Below, piece by piece: positions 1 through 8,980 of a stretch of 64,000 bases of DNA (position 1 is its first letter; the number at the start of each line of letters is the position of its first letter). Source of the stretch: Marinovum sp048263515. GTDB taxonomy: Bacteria; Pseudomonadota; Alphaproteobacteria; Rhodobacterales; Rhodobacteraceae. The notes under the pieces are model-generated. The model had not been told where the DNA came from. It saw only the letters and a program-made list of their open reading frames with translations, and did not search any database. The DNA lies in NCBI RefSeq assembly GCF_048263515.1, contig NZ_JBLXEC010000014.1, positions 1-64,000 on the forward strand, given 5' to 3'. The position numbers and the translations under genes were made by a program.

Positions 1-70
1 TTTCCGCTCCTGTCCCAGCCGGGGATTCGATGCGGAAAACTCTAACCGAGATCGGGGGCGTTTCCGGGGA

Positions 71-358
71 TCACATCCTTCCAATCACTATCCGGCCATC
101 GGAAGACAAATCCTCGTCGCTGCGCCCATCGGCGAGCGCGTAGCGCCAGTAGTTCAGGGGCCCGTAGGAGGCAACGGCCCTGTCCTCATGACCGGGCGCC
201 CCGCAAGGTGCATGGAGCGCGACGTGATGAGCCCCGAGGGAGATAAGCCGGCGATCGTACTCCTCGAGCAGATCACTCAGGCGCCTGTTGGTCAGCCAGT
301 TCGGCGAAGGATCATGGAACCTGTAAAAGGACTTGGGCGCGTCGCGGACAACGCCCAC
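71..358 (-). CDS. Small hypothetical protein downstream of the RTX gene
   Basis: A 95-residue frame begins at a GTG 37 bases after the stop of the large RTX gene on the same strand, so it could be co-transcribed with it. The composition is protein-like, with several Trp and Tyr residues and no low-complexity run. I see no signal peptide, membrane segment or motif I recognise. An in-frame stop at 389-391 rules out a longer start. It could also be a degraded remnant of a larger protein, because no strong ribosome site with normal spacing precedes the GTG. No function is proposed. Confidence 0.35.
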   Translation of the reverse strand: MGVVRDAPKSFYRFHDPSPNWLTNRRLSDLLEEYDRRLISLGAHHVALHAPCGAPGHEDRAVASYGPLNYWRYALADGRSDEDLSSDGRIVIGRM

Positions 359-395
359 GGCCTCCAGGACCCGGCCTCTCCGGCCGTTTCAGAGC

Positions 396-3300
396 TCAGA
401 AAAGGAAGTGGTCCGCATCGACACTGCCTGCCGAAACCCGCGACAGCAGGATCGAGCTTCCTTCATCATCGAAGCCGGAGATCAAAGCACCGCCATTAAC
501 CTGCTCGATCAGGAGGTCATCAAATTCCGCCCCGGTGGCGCTCAGATCGATCACCTCGTTCGACGTGCGGAAATCGGTGATCACGTCATTCCCCGAGTTG
601 TTCAGGAAGACGAAGACGTCCTTGCCATTGCCCCCGGAGAGAAGGTCGTCGCCCTCTCCACCGTCGATGGTGTCCTTGCCGGCACCACCATCGATCGTGT
701 CATCGCCAGAGCCACCGCGGATCTCGTCTTTGCCGTTCTCCGCCGCAATGACGTCAGCGCCGGCACCACCGAGGATCGTGTCGTTGCCGTTGCCCGTGGT
801 AATGGTGTCGTTCCCTGCCCCGCCGTCGGTGACGTTGGAGCCGTTGCCGCCCTCGATGACATTGTCGAGCGAGAGAAGGTCGCCGTCGAGGCCTTCGAAC
901 GTGACGCTCAGATCGCCGCTTTCATCATCCCATTCCTCGACTGTCGCGTAGCCCGCGTCGACCCATTCCTGGAGCTCCTCAAGGCTGGAGATTTCCCGAT
1001 CCCGGTCAAAACCAGTGAAGGTGATCGCATCGCCTTCATCGACACTGAATTCGACGAACCGGAAGCTGTCAGTCTCCGAGGTGGTTGCCGCATCGACAAG
1101 GATCGTGTCCGCGCCGCCGGCGCCATAGACCTCGTCGAATCCGCCTGCCACCGAGAAGACGTCCTCGCCCTCGGAGCCAATCAGGATATCGTCGTTCTCG
1201 GACGCCTGGAGGTCGACAGCGGCGCTTTGGTCACGAACCCAGTTCTCGAAGAAGTCCCGAGCGCTTTGGTTTGCCAGCTCCGCGGTGAAGAACGCTTCCT
1301 CGCTGTCATACAGCGTGACGTCCAGACCCTCGGCGACAGCAATGCTCTGCGGGCCATCCTCTGTTTCGAAATGGAGGACCATGCCCTCGGGTGTTTCCTC
1401 CAGGGAGATCGTTCCGTCATTGACCACGGACAGCCGATCGGCACCCTGCAGGCGCGCGATGTCTTCTGCGCTCCAATCCCGTACCCCCTGGGCATCGACG
1501 GCCACGTGGTTCGGCTCGTAGCCACCATGCTCGGTCATGACGGCGACCTTGGAGGAATAGTCCGCAGCAAGCCCTGCGCTGAGGTCCTCATCCTGAAGGA
1601 TCTCGTTCACGAACTCCTGGAGGTTGATGCCCTCGCCATCCTCGTCGAAGTACCCCTCGTATAGTGCGTTCGCCACCTGCTCCAGGAAAGCAGTGGCTTC
1701 CAAGATGTCCTTGATTATGTAGATCGCAACCGAACCCGCGAGGGAGGCGCCCAGGGTCGGAATTGCAAAGGCCGCGGCGCCTGCCGACATGATATCGAGA
1801 ACACTGTTGCCGATAAGCGCGGTGTACTTCGAGAAGTATTCGCGGTCTGTCATGTGGGGGCGGTCATCACCAAGCTTGTCTGCAGCGACAAAGAGGAAGA
1901 TGGCATCTCCAAAAGCGCTGATGCTGTCGAATACCTTACCGACGATCTTGATGTTCTGCTGCCTCTCGATATGCGAGGCCCAGTCGATGGAGGCTGACGC
2001 GCCATCCATGACCTTCGACCAAATGAAGGACCCCAGATCGAGGTCCTCGAGACGCTCAGGTTCGGTGCGTTGCACATATTCATCCGTGGCAACGAACGCA
2101 TGGGCCCAGTCCGATTCATTGCCGAAGGCATCGGTCGCGCGAGCGGAGATCTGAAGATATCCGTTGAAGGACTGTTCCGGGTAATCAAGATCGGCAAACC
2201 CAACCAGCTGGGCGGGTTCGAACCAGGTTCCGACGTTGCGGAAGTCGTAGTTCTGAAACTCTTCGTAGGTCAGTGAAATCTGATCGGGAAGACTGACCTC
2301 GACGTTTTCACCTGCCTCGTCGGTGCCCACGAAGACAAATTGAACATCCACCCGGGTGACGTCCTGGTCGTCATCTTCCAGGAAGAAAAGTCGGCTCAGA
2401 TCGATCCGAGCGCCGCCGATCACACAGATGTTGGCCGTCTCGAAAGAGGGCGGCGCGGTAAAGTCGATGCGCGTACCGGTCTCATCCTGGGTGACAGCGT
2501 AGCTCAAAGGCTGCTGGGACCATCCCTCGAGTTGGAACTCAAGTTCGCTGCCTGCAAGCTGGTCGTCGATATCGATCTGCACCAGGCCTTCGGCAGAAAC
2601 GGAAACATCGTCCTGCTCGAAGAATGCGCCGGTCACGAAGACCTGGTCGCCGTAGGAGGCATCCTGGATGCTGTCATGCCACAGTTCCGTGACCGATCCC
2701 GCGAAGACATCGTCGCCGCCGGCACCCACAAGGGTATCAACATGGCCTGAAGCCCGGATGATCTCGTCGGCGCTGGTCCCCTCAAGCGTGAGGTTACCGG
2801 TGAGGTCCATGGGATCGGCCTCGTGAAAGACGATGCCGCGCACCGCGGGGACAGTGAAACCTTCGCCGTCGAAATGATCGTCGATCCTCAGAGAGATGTT
2901 CGGCTCGTCGCGAAAGAAGACGATCAGGTCCGAGGGATTGTCCGCGTCGCGCATCAAGCGCAGATCATCCGCGTCGAATTCCAGGATCTGGACGTCGGCC
3001 GTTGCCTCGGGTCGGGGTCTGATGACGATTTCACGTGGTCCGTCGCCGTCTCCGCCGTCTCCGCCAAGATCCAGGTCCGGCCGAACAAGGATGCTTGAGC
3101 CGCCACCCGGGCCGTGGTTTTCCGGAAGATCCCAATTGCCGCCGGAGGTGATATTGCCGCCGGAGGTGATATTGGCGCCATAGTTCTCGATGATGAGCTT
3201 GTCACCGGTCTCCTGTCCATCTTCATCCAGAAGCGAGATATGCAGTTCCGGGACACCGTTCACCTCGTAGAGGATCATGGAAATCATGTCGTCGGGAATG

Positions 3301-4364
3301 TCTGCGAAAAGATCGATCACGCCTCCATCATCGACGATGCGATCGACACCAGAACCCGGCGCCAGCATGTAAGTGTCGTCGCCGCTGCCGCCCACCAGGG
3401 TGTCATTGCCGGCGCTGGCCTCGAAGAGATCGTCACCTCCGGCGCCGTCCATGACGTCATCCCCGACAGAGCCCAGCAGGGTCTCGTCGAAATCGGTGCC
3501 GATGGCGGTTCCGGTCTCATCAACGACCACGTCAGGGGCCACGCCCACGACGGTGTAGGTCGCCTCTCGGGTGTCAGACCTGACACCGTCCGATATGTAG
3601 TACGTGATCGTCAGCTCGCGGGTCTCGCCAGGCGCCAGGTCGTCAAACTGGCCCGGCACGATCTGCCTCTGGCCCGTCTCTGGGTCATATTCGAATTCAA
3701 CGCCCGGTCCGCCGGAGATCCAGATCTGGAGGTCCGGGTGGTCCTGGTAGGCCTCGTAGATGGCGCTGGTCGGCCCGATCTCGTCGGCATCGACCCGCAC
3801 CGAAATCTCGCGCTCGGCCACGCCCTCGAAGGTCCCCAGATCGTAGACATAAATGGCATGCGCCGTATGAGCCTGCCCGTCTACCGTGACCGTGTAGTCG
3901 AATTCGACTGTCGTGGCGAACGTGAATTCGTCGACAATGCCTCCCGACACGGATAAAGAATGGTAGAACGAGCTGTAGTAATTGAGGAGGTGACCCTCGC
4001 TCGAGATGCTCCCAGACTCGCCTTCCCACAGGTCAAGATAAAACCAATCCAGGCCGTCATTGTCTCGACCGTAGAACCAAGCGGAATCATATTCATAGAA
4101 GTAGTAGTCCCCCATATTTTGACTGGGGGTGCCGTACCGCCGATCCTCATTCCACGCCCACGTTGGCTCAATCCCGTCGAACGTGATATTCGAAAGGGTG
4201 ATGTCCTCGATAACCACCCCTGCGCCCAGCCCCACGTCGTTCGCAAGGAAGTGCCCAGCGTCGGCAGTCACGTAGCCGTGCTCATAATCGATCCAGTAGT
4301 TCAAGCCTTCACCGGGCTCACTGACGACCACGTAATCGTCTTCCAGCCTGATCTCTGATGTCAT
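396..4364 (-). CDS. Large RTX-type (hemolysin-type calcium-binding) secreted protein
   Basis: This protein of about 1322 residues has several blocks of glycine/aspartate nonapeptides of the GGxGxDxUx type, which bind calcium and fold after export by a type I secretion system. Blocks lie near residues 298-330, 540-555, 1060-1091 and, most regularly, 1178-1255 (for example GGSGDDTIDGGAGKDTIDGG). The C-terminus VDADHFLF resembles the uncleaved secretion signals of this class. There is no Sec signal peptide. A hydrophobic stretch near residues 858-888 could insert into membrane. The ATG at 4364 was chosen over a TTG at 4382 because GGAGG lies 7 bases upstream of it. No secretion ABC transporter or enzymatic domain is visible, so adhesin, toxin or matrix roles remain open. 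Confidence 0.85.
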   Translation of the reverse strand: MTSEIRLEDDYVVVSEPGEGLNYWIDYEHGYVTADAGHFLANDVGLGAGVVIEDITLSNITFDGIEPTWAWNEDRRYGTPSQNMGDYYFYEYDSAWFYGRDNDGLDWFYLDLWEGESGSISSEGHLLNYYSSFYHSLSVSGGIVDEFTFATTVEFDYTVTVDGQAHTAHAIYVYDLGTFEGVAEREISVRVDADEIGPTSAIYEAYQDHPDLQIWISGGPGVEFEYDPETGQRQIVPGQFDDLAPGETRELTITYYISDGVRSDTREATYTVVGVAPDVVVDETGTAIGTDFDETLLGSVGDDVMDGAGGDDLFEASAGNDTLVGGSGDDTYMLAPGSGVDRIVDDGGVIDLFADIPDDMISMILYEVNGVPELHISLLDEDGQETGDKLIIENYGANITSGGNITSGGNWDLPENHGPGGGSSILVRPDLDLGGDGGDGDGPREIVIRPRPEATADVQILEFDADDLRLMRDADNPSDLIVFFRDEPNISLRIDDHFDGEGFTVPAVRGIVFHEADPMDLTGNLTLEGTSADEIIRASGHVDTLVGAGGDDVFAGSVTELWHDSIQDASYGDQVFVTGAFFEQDDVSVSAEGLVQIDIDDQLAGSELEFQLEGWSQQPLSYAVTQDETGTRIDFTAPPSFETANICVIGGARIDLSRLFFLEDDDQDVTRVDVQFVFVGTDEAGENVEVSLPDQISLTYEEFQNYDFRNVGTWFEPAQLVGFADLDYPEQSFNGYLQISARATDAFGNESDWAHAFVATDEYVQRTEPERLEDLDLGSFIWSKVMDGASASIDWASHIERQQNIKIVGKVFDSISAFGDAIFLFVAADKLGDDRPHMTDREYFSKYTALIGNSVLDIMSAGAAAFAIPTLGASLAGSVAIYIIKDILEATAFLEQVANALYEGYFDEDGEGINLQEFVNEILQDEDLSAGLAADYSSKVAVMTEHGGYEPNHVAVDAQGVRDWSAEDIARLQGADRLSVVNDGTISLEETPEGMVLHFETEDGPQSIAVAEGLDVTLYDSEEAFFTAELANQSARDFFENWVRDQSAAVDLQASENDDILIGSEGEDVFSVAGGFDEVYGAGGADTILVDAATTSETDSFRFVEFSVDEGDAITFTGFDRDREISSLEELQEWVDAGYATVEEWDDESGDLSVTFEGLDGDLLSLDNVIEGGNGSNVTDGGAGNDTITTGNGNDTILGGAGADVIAAENGKDEIRGGSGDDTIDGGAGKDTIDGGEGDDLLSGGNGKDVFVFLNNSGNDVITDFRTSNEVIDLSATGAEFDDLLIEQVNGGALISGFDDEGSSILLSRVSAGSVDADHFLF
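3135..3170. repeat. Perfect 18-bp tandem duplication inside the RTX gene
   Basis: The unit attgccgccggaggtgat occurs twice in a row. It keeps frame and duplicates six residues in a Gly/Ser/Asn linker between two domains of the RTX protein. It is a likely slippage product and possibly variable between strains. Confidence 0.85.
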
Positions 4365-4650
4365 TTTTGAACCTCCAGACAATTTTCGCCAGCATGAAAT
4401 TGGCCGGCTTGCCCACAGGAATTTGTGACAACATCTTCGTTTTCACAAAACCGGCGACCAAGCATGGCATCAGAAAATGGTTTTTCGTGGACCACAGAAA
4501 TTTACAAGCCCTTTCAATGGGAAAACGCAAGACCGCAGATAATTTGCGCAGGTATCACGGATCACGCCGGGCGTCTGCTGCAGGCCGGGCTGCATTGAGT
4601 TGCCGATCGGCAGGCGCCGAAAAATCGGTTGTCTGGTTGCTCTTCTCGTA
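4365..4650. other. Gap upstream of the RTX gene, no gene seen
   Basis: This stretch is less GC-rich than its surroundings and presumably carries the promoter of the RTX gene. I could not place convincing -35 and -10 boxes. It ends at the left inverted repeat of the insertion sequence. Confidence 0.4.
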
Positions 4651-4660
4651 GGGTCAGGAT

Positions 4661-5418
4661 TCATAACCAATAGATGACGAGAGCCGCGAGTGCGATGGCA
4701 GAGAGGAACACCTTGGGGCAGCGGTCATAACTGGTCGCGACGCGCCTCCAGTCCTTGAGCCTGCCGAACATGATCTCGATGCGGTTGCGCCGCTTGTATC
4801 TGCGCTTGTCGTATTTGACCGGTGTCTTGCGCTTCTTTCGGCCTGGGATACAGGCGCGTATCCCCTTGCCCTGCAACGCTTCTCTGAACCAGTCAGCATC
4901 ATAGCCGCGGTCGCCTAACAGCCATTTGACGTTTGGCAGGCCGCTCAGCAGGGCTCGTGCGCCGATGTAATCGCTCACCTGTCCGGCGGTAACGAACAGA
5001 TCGATCGGCCGCCCCTGACTGTCGCAGATGGCGTGCAGCTTGGTGTTCATGCCGCCTTTGGTTCGACCGATCAGACGACCACGCCCCCCTTTTTGGCGAC
5101 CATGCTGGTCGCCGTTCGATGGGCCTTGAGGTATGTCGCGTCGATCATCACGGTCTTCTCTTCGCCGTGTTCCGCCGCCAGCCCGGCCATCATCCGCGCG
5201 AAGATGCCCTTTTCGCTCCAACGCTTCCATCGGCTATAAAGCGTTTTGTGAGGGCCATACTCTTTCGGCGCATCTCGCCAGCGCAAGCCATTGCGGTTGA
5301 TGAAGATAATCCCGCTCAGCACCCGCTTGTCGTCAACCCGGGGCTTCCCATGTGACTTCGGAAAGAAGGGGGTCAAACGTGCCATCTGCGCGTCGGTCAG
5401 CCAGAAGAGATCGCTCAT
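4661..5418 (-). CDS. IS5-family transposase made by -1 frameshift (orfA 5418-5071, orfB to 4661)
   Basis: The transposase is encoded in two overlapping frames. OrfA (5418 to 5071) begins MSDLFWLTDAQMARL, carries the N-terminal DUF4096-like region and the first catalytic aspartate in VMIDATYLKAH. OrfB continues to 4661 with the second aspartate (LLGDRGYDADWF) and the glutamate in RRNRIEIMFGRLKDW. The frames join at a run of five A and six G (5084-5094), where a -1 slip turns VAKKGG into the orfB sequence RGRLIGRTKGG. This arrangement is normal for IS427-like elements, so it is not a disruptive mutation. Joined, the protein is about 250 residues, usual for the family. Confidence 0.9.
5084..5094 (-). 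other. Probable programmed -1 frameshift site of the transposase
   Basis: On the coding strand the site reads AAAAAGGGGGG. OrfA reads AAA AAG GGG here, and re-pairing one base back gives AAA GGG GGG, which leads directly into orfB. The site lies just before the orfA stop at 5071-5073. Confidence 0.65.
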
Positions 5419-5483
5419 GTCACCGCTCCTTTTCGGAACCGTGAATCACGCTGCGCCATAGAAATCAATGCATCCTGAGCCTA

Positions 5484-5587
5484 GTTGGCGTGAGCGCGTC
5501 GCTCTGGTCTTCTGCGGATTTGGCAAAGGTTAAGCACTACCGAACAACCCGAGCATCGCCGCACCGCGGCCCGACAATGCGCGGCTT
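5484..5587 (+). repeat. Dispersed repeat type A, copy A0, left arm missing
   Basis: The core (with GCGGATTTGGC) and the right arm ending GCGGCCCGACAATGCGCGGC are present, but the left arm and leader are gone. The sequence starts 2-3 bases after the insertion sequence. The left part is not on the other side of that element. Confidence 0.8.
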
Positions 5588-5616
5588 GTACCCGGTGTCA
5601 CGGGGTTCAGCCCCCC

Positions 5617-5785
5617 AGCGCGTTAACAGCGGCCAAAGGCCGCCGCGCGTCGCCGGGCCGCCTCCACGGCGCGGCGATTTGGCCGACACAAGCGCGTCGA
5701 TCTGATCTCCCTCGGACTTGGCAAAGATAAAGCACTGCCGAACTGAGGCCGGGTCGCTGCACCGCGGCCCGACATTGCGCGGCTT
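5617..5785 (+). repeat. Dispersed repeat type A, copy A1
   Basis: Complete copy: leader AGCGCGTTAACAGCGGCC, left arm gccgcgcgtcgccgggccgc, core with CTCGGACTTGGC and GATAAAGCACTGCCGAAC, and right arm gcggcccgacattgcgcggc. The arms pair with a few mismatches. It lies upstream of ppk. Confidence 0.88.
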
Positions 5786-5896
5786 GCGCTTTGGACGAGC
5801 GTTTCTCCGGCAGCCCCAGGCGAAACCGACCCCAAGACGCCACAAGGTGTTGAGATAAGGATGGAAGTTCCGCGCAAACTGCCCGATTATCGCCCC

Positions 5897-8071
5897 ATGA
5901 CCCAAGCCGATTTTCTCAATTCCGATTTCCCCGAGCCCGTCAGTCTGCCGCGCGAGGCCCAGGAGGGCCCGGGGCGTTTCGTCAACCGCGAGATGAGCTG
6001 GCTCGGCTTCAACTGGCGGGTGCTGGAAGAGGCCGGCAATCCGCGTGTGCCGCTCCTGGAACGGCTGCGCTTCCTGTCGATCTCGGCGGCCAACCTCGAC
6101 GAGTTCTTCACCGTCCGCGTCGCCGGCCTGCGCGAGCTGGAAAAGGAGGGCCACACCACGCCCTCGCACGACGGGCTGACCCCGGCTGAACAGCTGGTGC
6201 TGATCCGCGAGGATGCCCGCCGGCTGATGGCCGCACAGCAGGAGACCTGGGCGGCGCTGCGCCGCGAGATGGAGGGACAGGGCATCGAGATCGTCGACCG
6301 CGTCGATCTCAAATTCTCGGACAAGCAGCACCTCGATACGGTCTTTCTGAGGCAGGTCTTTCCGATCCTCTCGCCGCTGGCGATCGACCCGGCGCATCCC
6401 TTTCCCTTCATTCCGAACACCGGCTACAGCCTCGCGCTCGAGCTCGAGCGGCAATCGGACGGACGGGTACTCAAGGCGCTGCTGCCGATCCCGCACCAGA
6501 CCGACCGATTTGTCAGCCTGCCGTCGCCGGAAGGCACGCGGCGCTTCCTGCCCTTGGAGCAACTCTTGCTGCTGCACACCGAGAGCCTGTTCCCCGGCTA
6601 CCGGCTCAAGGCGCACTTTCTATTCCGCGTCCTGCGCGACAGCGATCTCGAGGTCGAGGACGAGGCCGAGGATTTGGTGCGCGAATTCGAGGTGGCGCTC
6701 AAGCGCCGCCGGCGCGGCGAGGTGGTGCGGCTGACGGTGTCGCGCGGCGCGCCGCCGCGGCTGCTCGACGTGGTCAAACGCGAGCTGCATGTGCGCGACG
6801 ACGAGATCATCGAGCTCGACGGCATGCTGGGCGTGGCCGACCTCAACGAGCTGGTGCTCGACAGCCGGCCGGACCTGCTCTGGCCGTCCTTCACGCCGCG
6901 GGTGCCAGAGCGGGTGCAGGACCATGACGGCGACATGTTCGCCGCGATCCGCCAAAAGGACATGCTGCTGCACCACCCTTACGAGACCTTCGATATGGTG
7001 GTGCGCTTCCTGCAACAGGCTGCGCGCGACCCGGACGTGGTGGCGATCAAGCAGACACTCTACCGGACCTCGAAGAACTCTCCGATCGTCAGCGCGCTCT
7101 GCGAGGCGGCCGAGGATGGCAAGTCGGTGACCGCGCTGGTCGAGCTCAAGGCGCGCTTCGACGAGGCTGCCAACATCCGCCAGTCGCGGCGGCTGGAACG
7201 CTCGGGCGCGCATGTGGTCTATGGCTTTCTGGAATGGAAGACCCATGCCAAGATCTCGACCGTGGTGCGGCGCGAGGGCAAGGACCTGGTGACCTACACC
7301 CATTACGGCACCGGCAATTACCATCCGATCACCGCGCGCATCTACACCGATCTCAGCTTTTTCACCTGCGACACCGACCTTGGCCTCGATGCCACGCGGG
7401 TGTTCAACTATGTCTCGGGTTATGCGCGGCCGCTCGATCTGCGCAATATCTCGATCTCGCCGCATGACATGAAGACCGACCTGCTGGCGATGATCGAGGC
7501 CGAGGCGGCGCATGCCCGCGAGGGCCGGCCGGCGGCGATCTGGGCCAAGCTGAACTCGGTGATCGAGCCTGACATCATTGACGCGCTTTATGCCGCGAGC
7601 CAGGCCGGAGTGAAGATCTCGCTGGTGATCCGCGGCATCTGCGGGCTGCGCCCCGGGGTGAAGGGGCTGAGCGAGAACATCCGGGTGAAATCCATCGTCG
7701 GACGGTTTCTCGAACATTCGCGGATCGTCTGTTTCGGCAATGGTGGCGGCTTGCCGTCAGAGCGGAGCCGGGTGTTCTTTTCCTCGGCCGACTGGATGGG
7801 GCGCAACCTGAACCGGCGGATCGAGGCATTGGTCGAGGCCAGGAACCCCACGGTCAAGGCGCAGATCACCGAGCAGATCATGGCCGCCAACCTCGCCGAT
7901 GTGGCACAGAGCTGGGTGATGCGGCCTGACGGGACGTTCCACCGGCCGAAGGTGTCGGAGGGGGCGTTTGCCTTCAACTGCCACCGGTTCTTCATGGAGA
8001 ACCCGTCGCTGTCCGGCCGGGGATCGGCCGGGGCGGCGGATGTACCGACGTTGACGCATACCGAGGATTGA
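5897..8071 (+). CDS. ppk1: Polyphosphate kinase
   Basis: This enzyme polymerises the terminal phosphate of ATP into polyphosphate. The protein has 724 residues, close to the family norm. The N-terminal domain contains NREMSWLGFNWRVLEEA. The phospholipase-D-like catalytic half carries the phosphorylated histidine in THAKIS (His450) and the second conserved histidine in YTHYGTGNYHP (His469), with the 19-residue spacing seen in E. coli PPK1. The ATG at 5897 (MTQADFLNSDFP) is preferred to the one at 5861, because conserved sequence begins only after it. A Ppx/GppA phosphatase lies 1.7 kb downstream on the same strand, so synthesis and breakdown of polyphosphate are encoded together. Confidence 0.95.
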   Translation: MTQADFLNSDFPEPVSLPREAQEGPGRFVNREMSWLGFNWRVLEEAGNPRVPLLERLRFLSISAANLDEFFTVRVAGLRELEKEGHTTPSHDGLTPAEQLVLIREDARRLMAAQQETWAALRREMEGQGIEIVDRVDLKFSDKQHLDTVFLRQVFPILSPLAIDPAHPFPFIPNTGYSLALELERQSDGRVLKALLPIPHQTDRFVSLPSPEGTRRFLPLEQLLLLHTESLFPGYRLKAHFLFRVLRDSDLEVEDEAEDLVREFEVALKRRRRGEVVRLTVSRGAPPRLLDVVKRELHVRDDEIIELDGMLGVADLNELVLDSRPDLLWPSFTPRVPERVQDHDGDMFAAIRQKDMLLHHPYETFDMVVRFLQQAARDPDVVAIKQTLYRTSKNSPIVSALCEAAEDGKSVTALVELKARFDEAANIRQSRRLERSGAHVVYGFLEWKTHAKISTVVRREGKDLVTYTHYGTGNYHPITARIYTDLSFFTCDTDLGLDATRVFNYVSGYARPLDLRNISISPHDMKTDLLAMIEAEAAHAREGRPAAIWAKLNSVIEPDIIDALYAASQAGVKISLVIRGICGLRPGVKGLSENIRVKSIVGRFLEHSRIVCFGNGGGLPSERSRVFFSSADWMGRNLNRRIEALVEARNPTVKAQITEQIMAANLADVAQSWVMRPDGTFHRPKVSEGAFAFNCHRFFMENPSLSGRGSAGAADVPTLTHTED

Positions 8072-8104
8072 GCAGGCTTTGCCGCGCCTCTGTGCGACGC
8101 CCCC

Positions 8105-8270
8105 CGCGCGTTAACAGCGGCTGCAAGCCGCCGCGCATCGCCGGGCCGCCCCCCGGCACGGCGATTTGTCTGACACAGGCGCGCCGCTCCGGTCTTCTTC
8201 GGATTTGGCCAGGATAAAGTGCTGCCGACCTGAGGGAGGATCGCCGCACCGCGGCCCGCCGACGCGCGGC
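8105..8270 (+). repeat. Dispersed repeat type A, copy A2
   Basis: Left arm gccgcgcatcgccgggccgc and right arm gcggcccgccgacgcgcggc enclose the shared core (CGGATTTGGCCAGGATAAAG). First of three tandem copies between ppk and the DUF1328 gene. Confidence 0.88.
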
Positions 8271-8315
8271 GGCCCCTTGATCGGCGCTACCATGGCTTGT
8301 GAATGATGCTCCCCT

Positions 8316-8502
8316 GCGCGTCAACAGCGGCTGAAAGCCGCCGCGCATCATGCCAGAGGCATGCCTTCGGCATGACGGGCCGTCGCCTCGGCACGGCGAT
8401 CTGTCTGACCTAGGCGCGCCGCTCCGGTCTTCTGCGGATTTGGCTAGGATAAAGCGCTGTAGACCTGAGGGAGGAACGCCGCACCGCGGCCCGCCGACGC
8501 GC
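8316..8502 (+). repeat. Dispersed repeat type A, copy A3, with nested palindrome
   Basis: A type A copy in which the left arm is interrupted at about 8349-8376 by a small palindromic insert built on CATGCC...GGCATG. The core reads GCGGATTTGGCTAGGATAAA. The spacer before it resembles the spacer after it, so the whole unit was duplicated in tandem. Confidence 0.85.
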
Positions 8503-8548
8503 ACCGGCCCCGTGACCGATGGCGCCCTGGCTCGTGAATGATGCCCCT

Positions 8549-8611
8549 AGCGCGTCAACAGCGGTCGCAGGCCGCCGTGCATCGCCGCTCCGCGGCCCGT
8601 CGATGCGCGGC
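8549..8611 (+). repeat. Dispersed repeat type A, copy A4, arms only
   Basis: The leader AGCGCGTCAACAGCGG and left arm run directly into the right arm gcggcccgtcgatgcgcggc. The core of about 70 bp is absent, leaving a compact hairpin. This is the only core-less type A copy in the window. Confidence 0.8.
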
Positions 8612-8711
8612 GGCCCCCTTGACCGTTAGCCTCAATGCCCTAGGTGCGGAACTGTGAGCGCGCGCCAGGATGGCAGTGTGTATGCGAGATGTGCGAGACG
8701 CGGAGACCCCG

Positions 8712-8885
8712 ATGCTTGGCTGGGCCCTGACATTCCTTGTTGTTGCCATGGCCGTCGGGCTGCTGGGCATCGCCAATGTGGCGTTGATTCCGACCGCTAC
8801 CGCACAGATCATCTTCTTTGTCCTAATCGTTCTGTTTATCATTGCCCTGGTGATGCGCGTCGTTCGCGGCAAGCCGCCTGTTTAA
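8712..8885 (+). CDS. DUF1328 small membrane protein (YtjA-like)
   Basis: A 57-residue protein beginning MLGWALTFLVVAMAVGLLG, with two hydrophobic helices and a short basic tail (MRVVRGKPPV). This matches the DUF1328/YtjA family of tiny inner-membrane proteins, whose molecular role is unknown. The ATG at 8712 is chosen because family members start MLxWAL. An in-frame ATG at 8670 would add 14 charged residues. It is followed by DUF883 and DUF1469 genes, a grouping that suggests an envelope or stress function. Confidence 0.85.
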   Translation: MLGWALTFLVVAMAVGLLGIANVALIPTATAQIIFFVLIVLFIIALVMRVVRGKPPV

Positions 8886-8980
8886 CCCTGACCGGACGCC
8901 GCCCCGGCGCTCCGGAGCACCACCCACCATCCCCGTGCAGTCGCCGATCAAGGCGCGCACCCCACGCAGCGGAGAAAGAC

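Larger units (their letters stand above)
4651..5481 (-). mobile_element. IS5-family (IS427-like) insertion sequence, complete
   Basis: The element is about 831 bp. The left end reads GGGTCAGGATTCAT and the right end, reverse-complemented, reads GGCTCAGGATGCAT, an imperfect terminal inverted repeat. A TA dinucleotide flanks both sides (4649-4650 and 5482-5483), the target duplication usual for IS427-like members. It encodes a two-frame transposase with all DDE residues, so it could still be active. Its right end directly abuts a truncated copy of the dispersed repeat. Confidence 0.88.

Noticed and set aside
4649..5483. Inactive, frameshifted transposase pseudogene
   Set aside because: The frame change sits on an A5G6 slippery run where such elements use a programmed -1 shift, and all three catalytic residues are present.
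5537..6616. Minus-strand frames through the repeats, translating a recurring peptide such as SALYPRQIRRRPERRA
   Set aside because: The peptide recurs only because the repeat recurs. The frames start and stop at arbitrary places, run into neighbouring genes antisense and have no consistent start.
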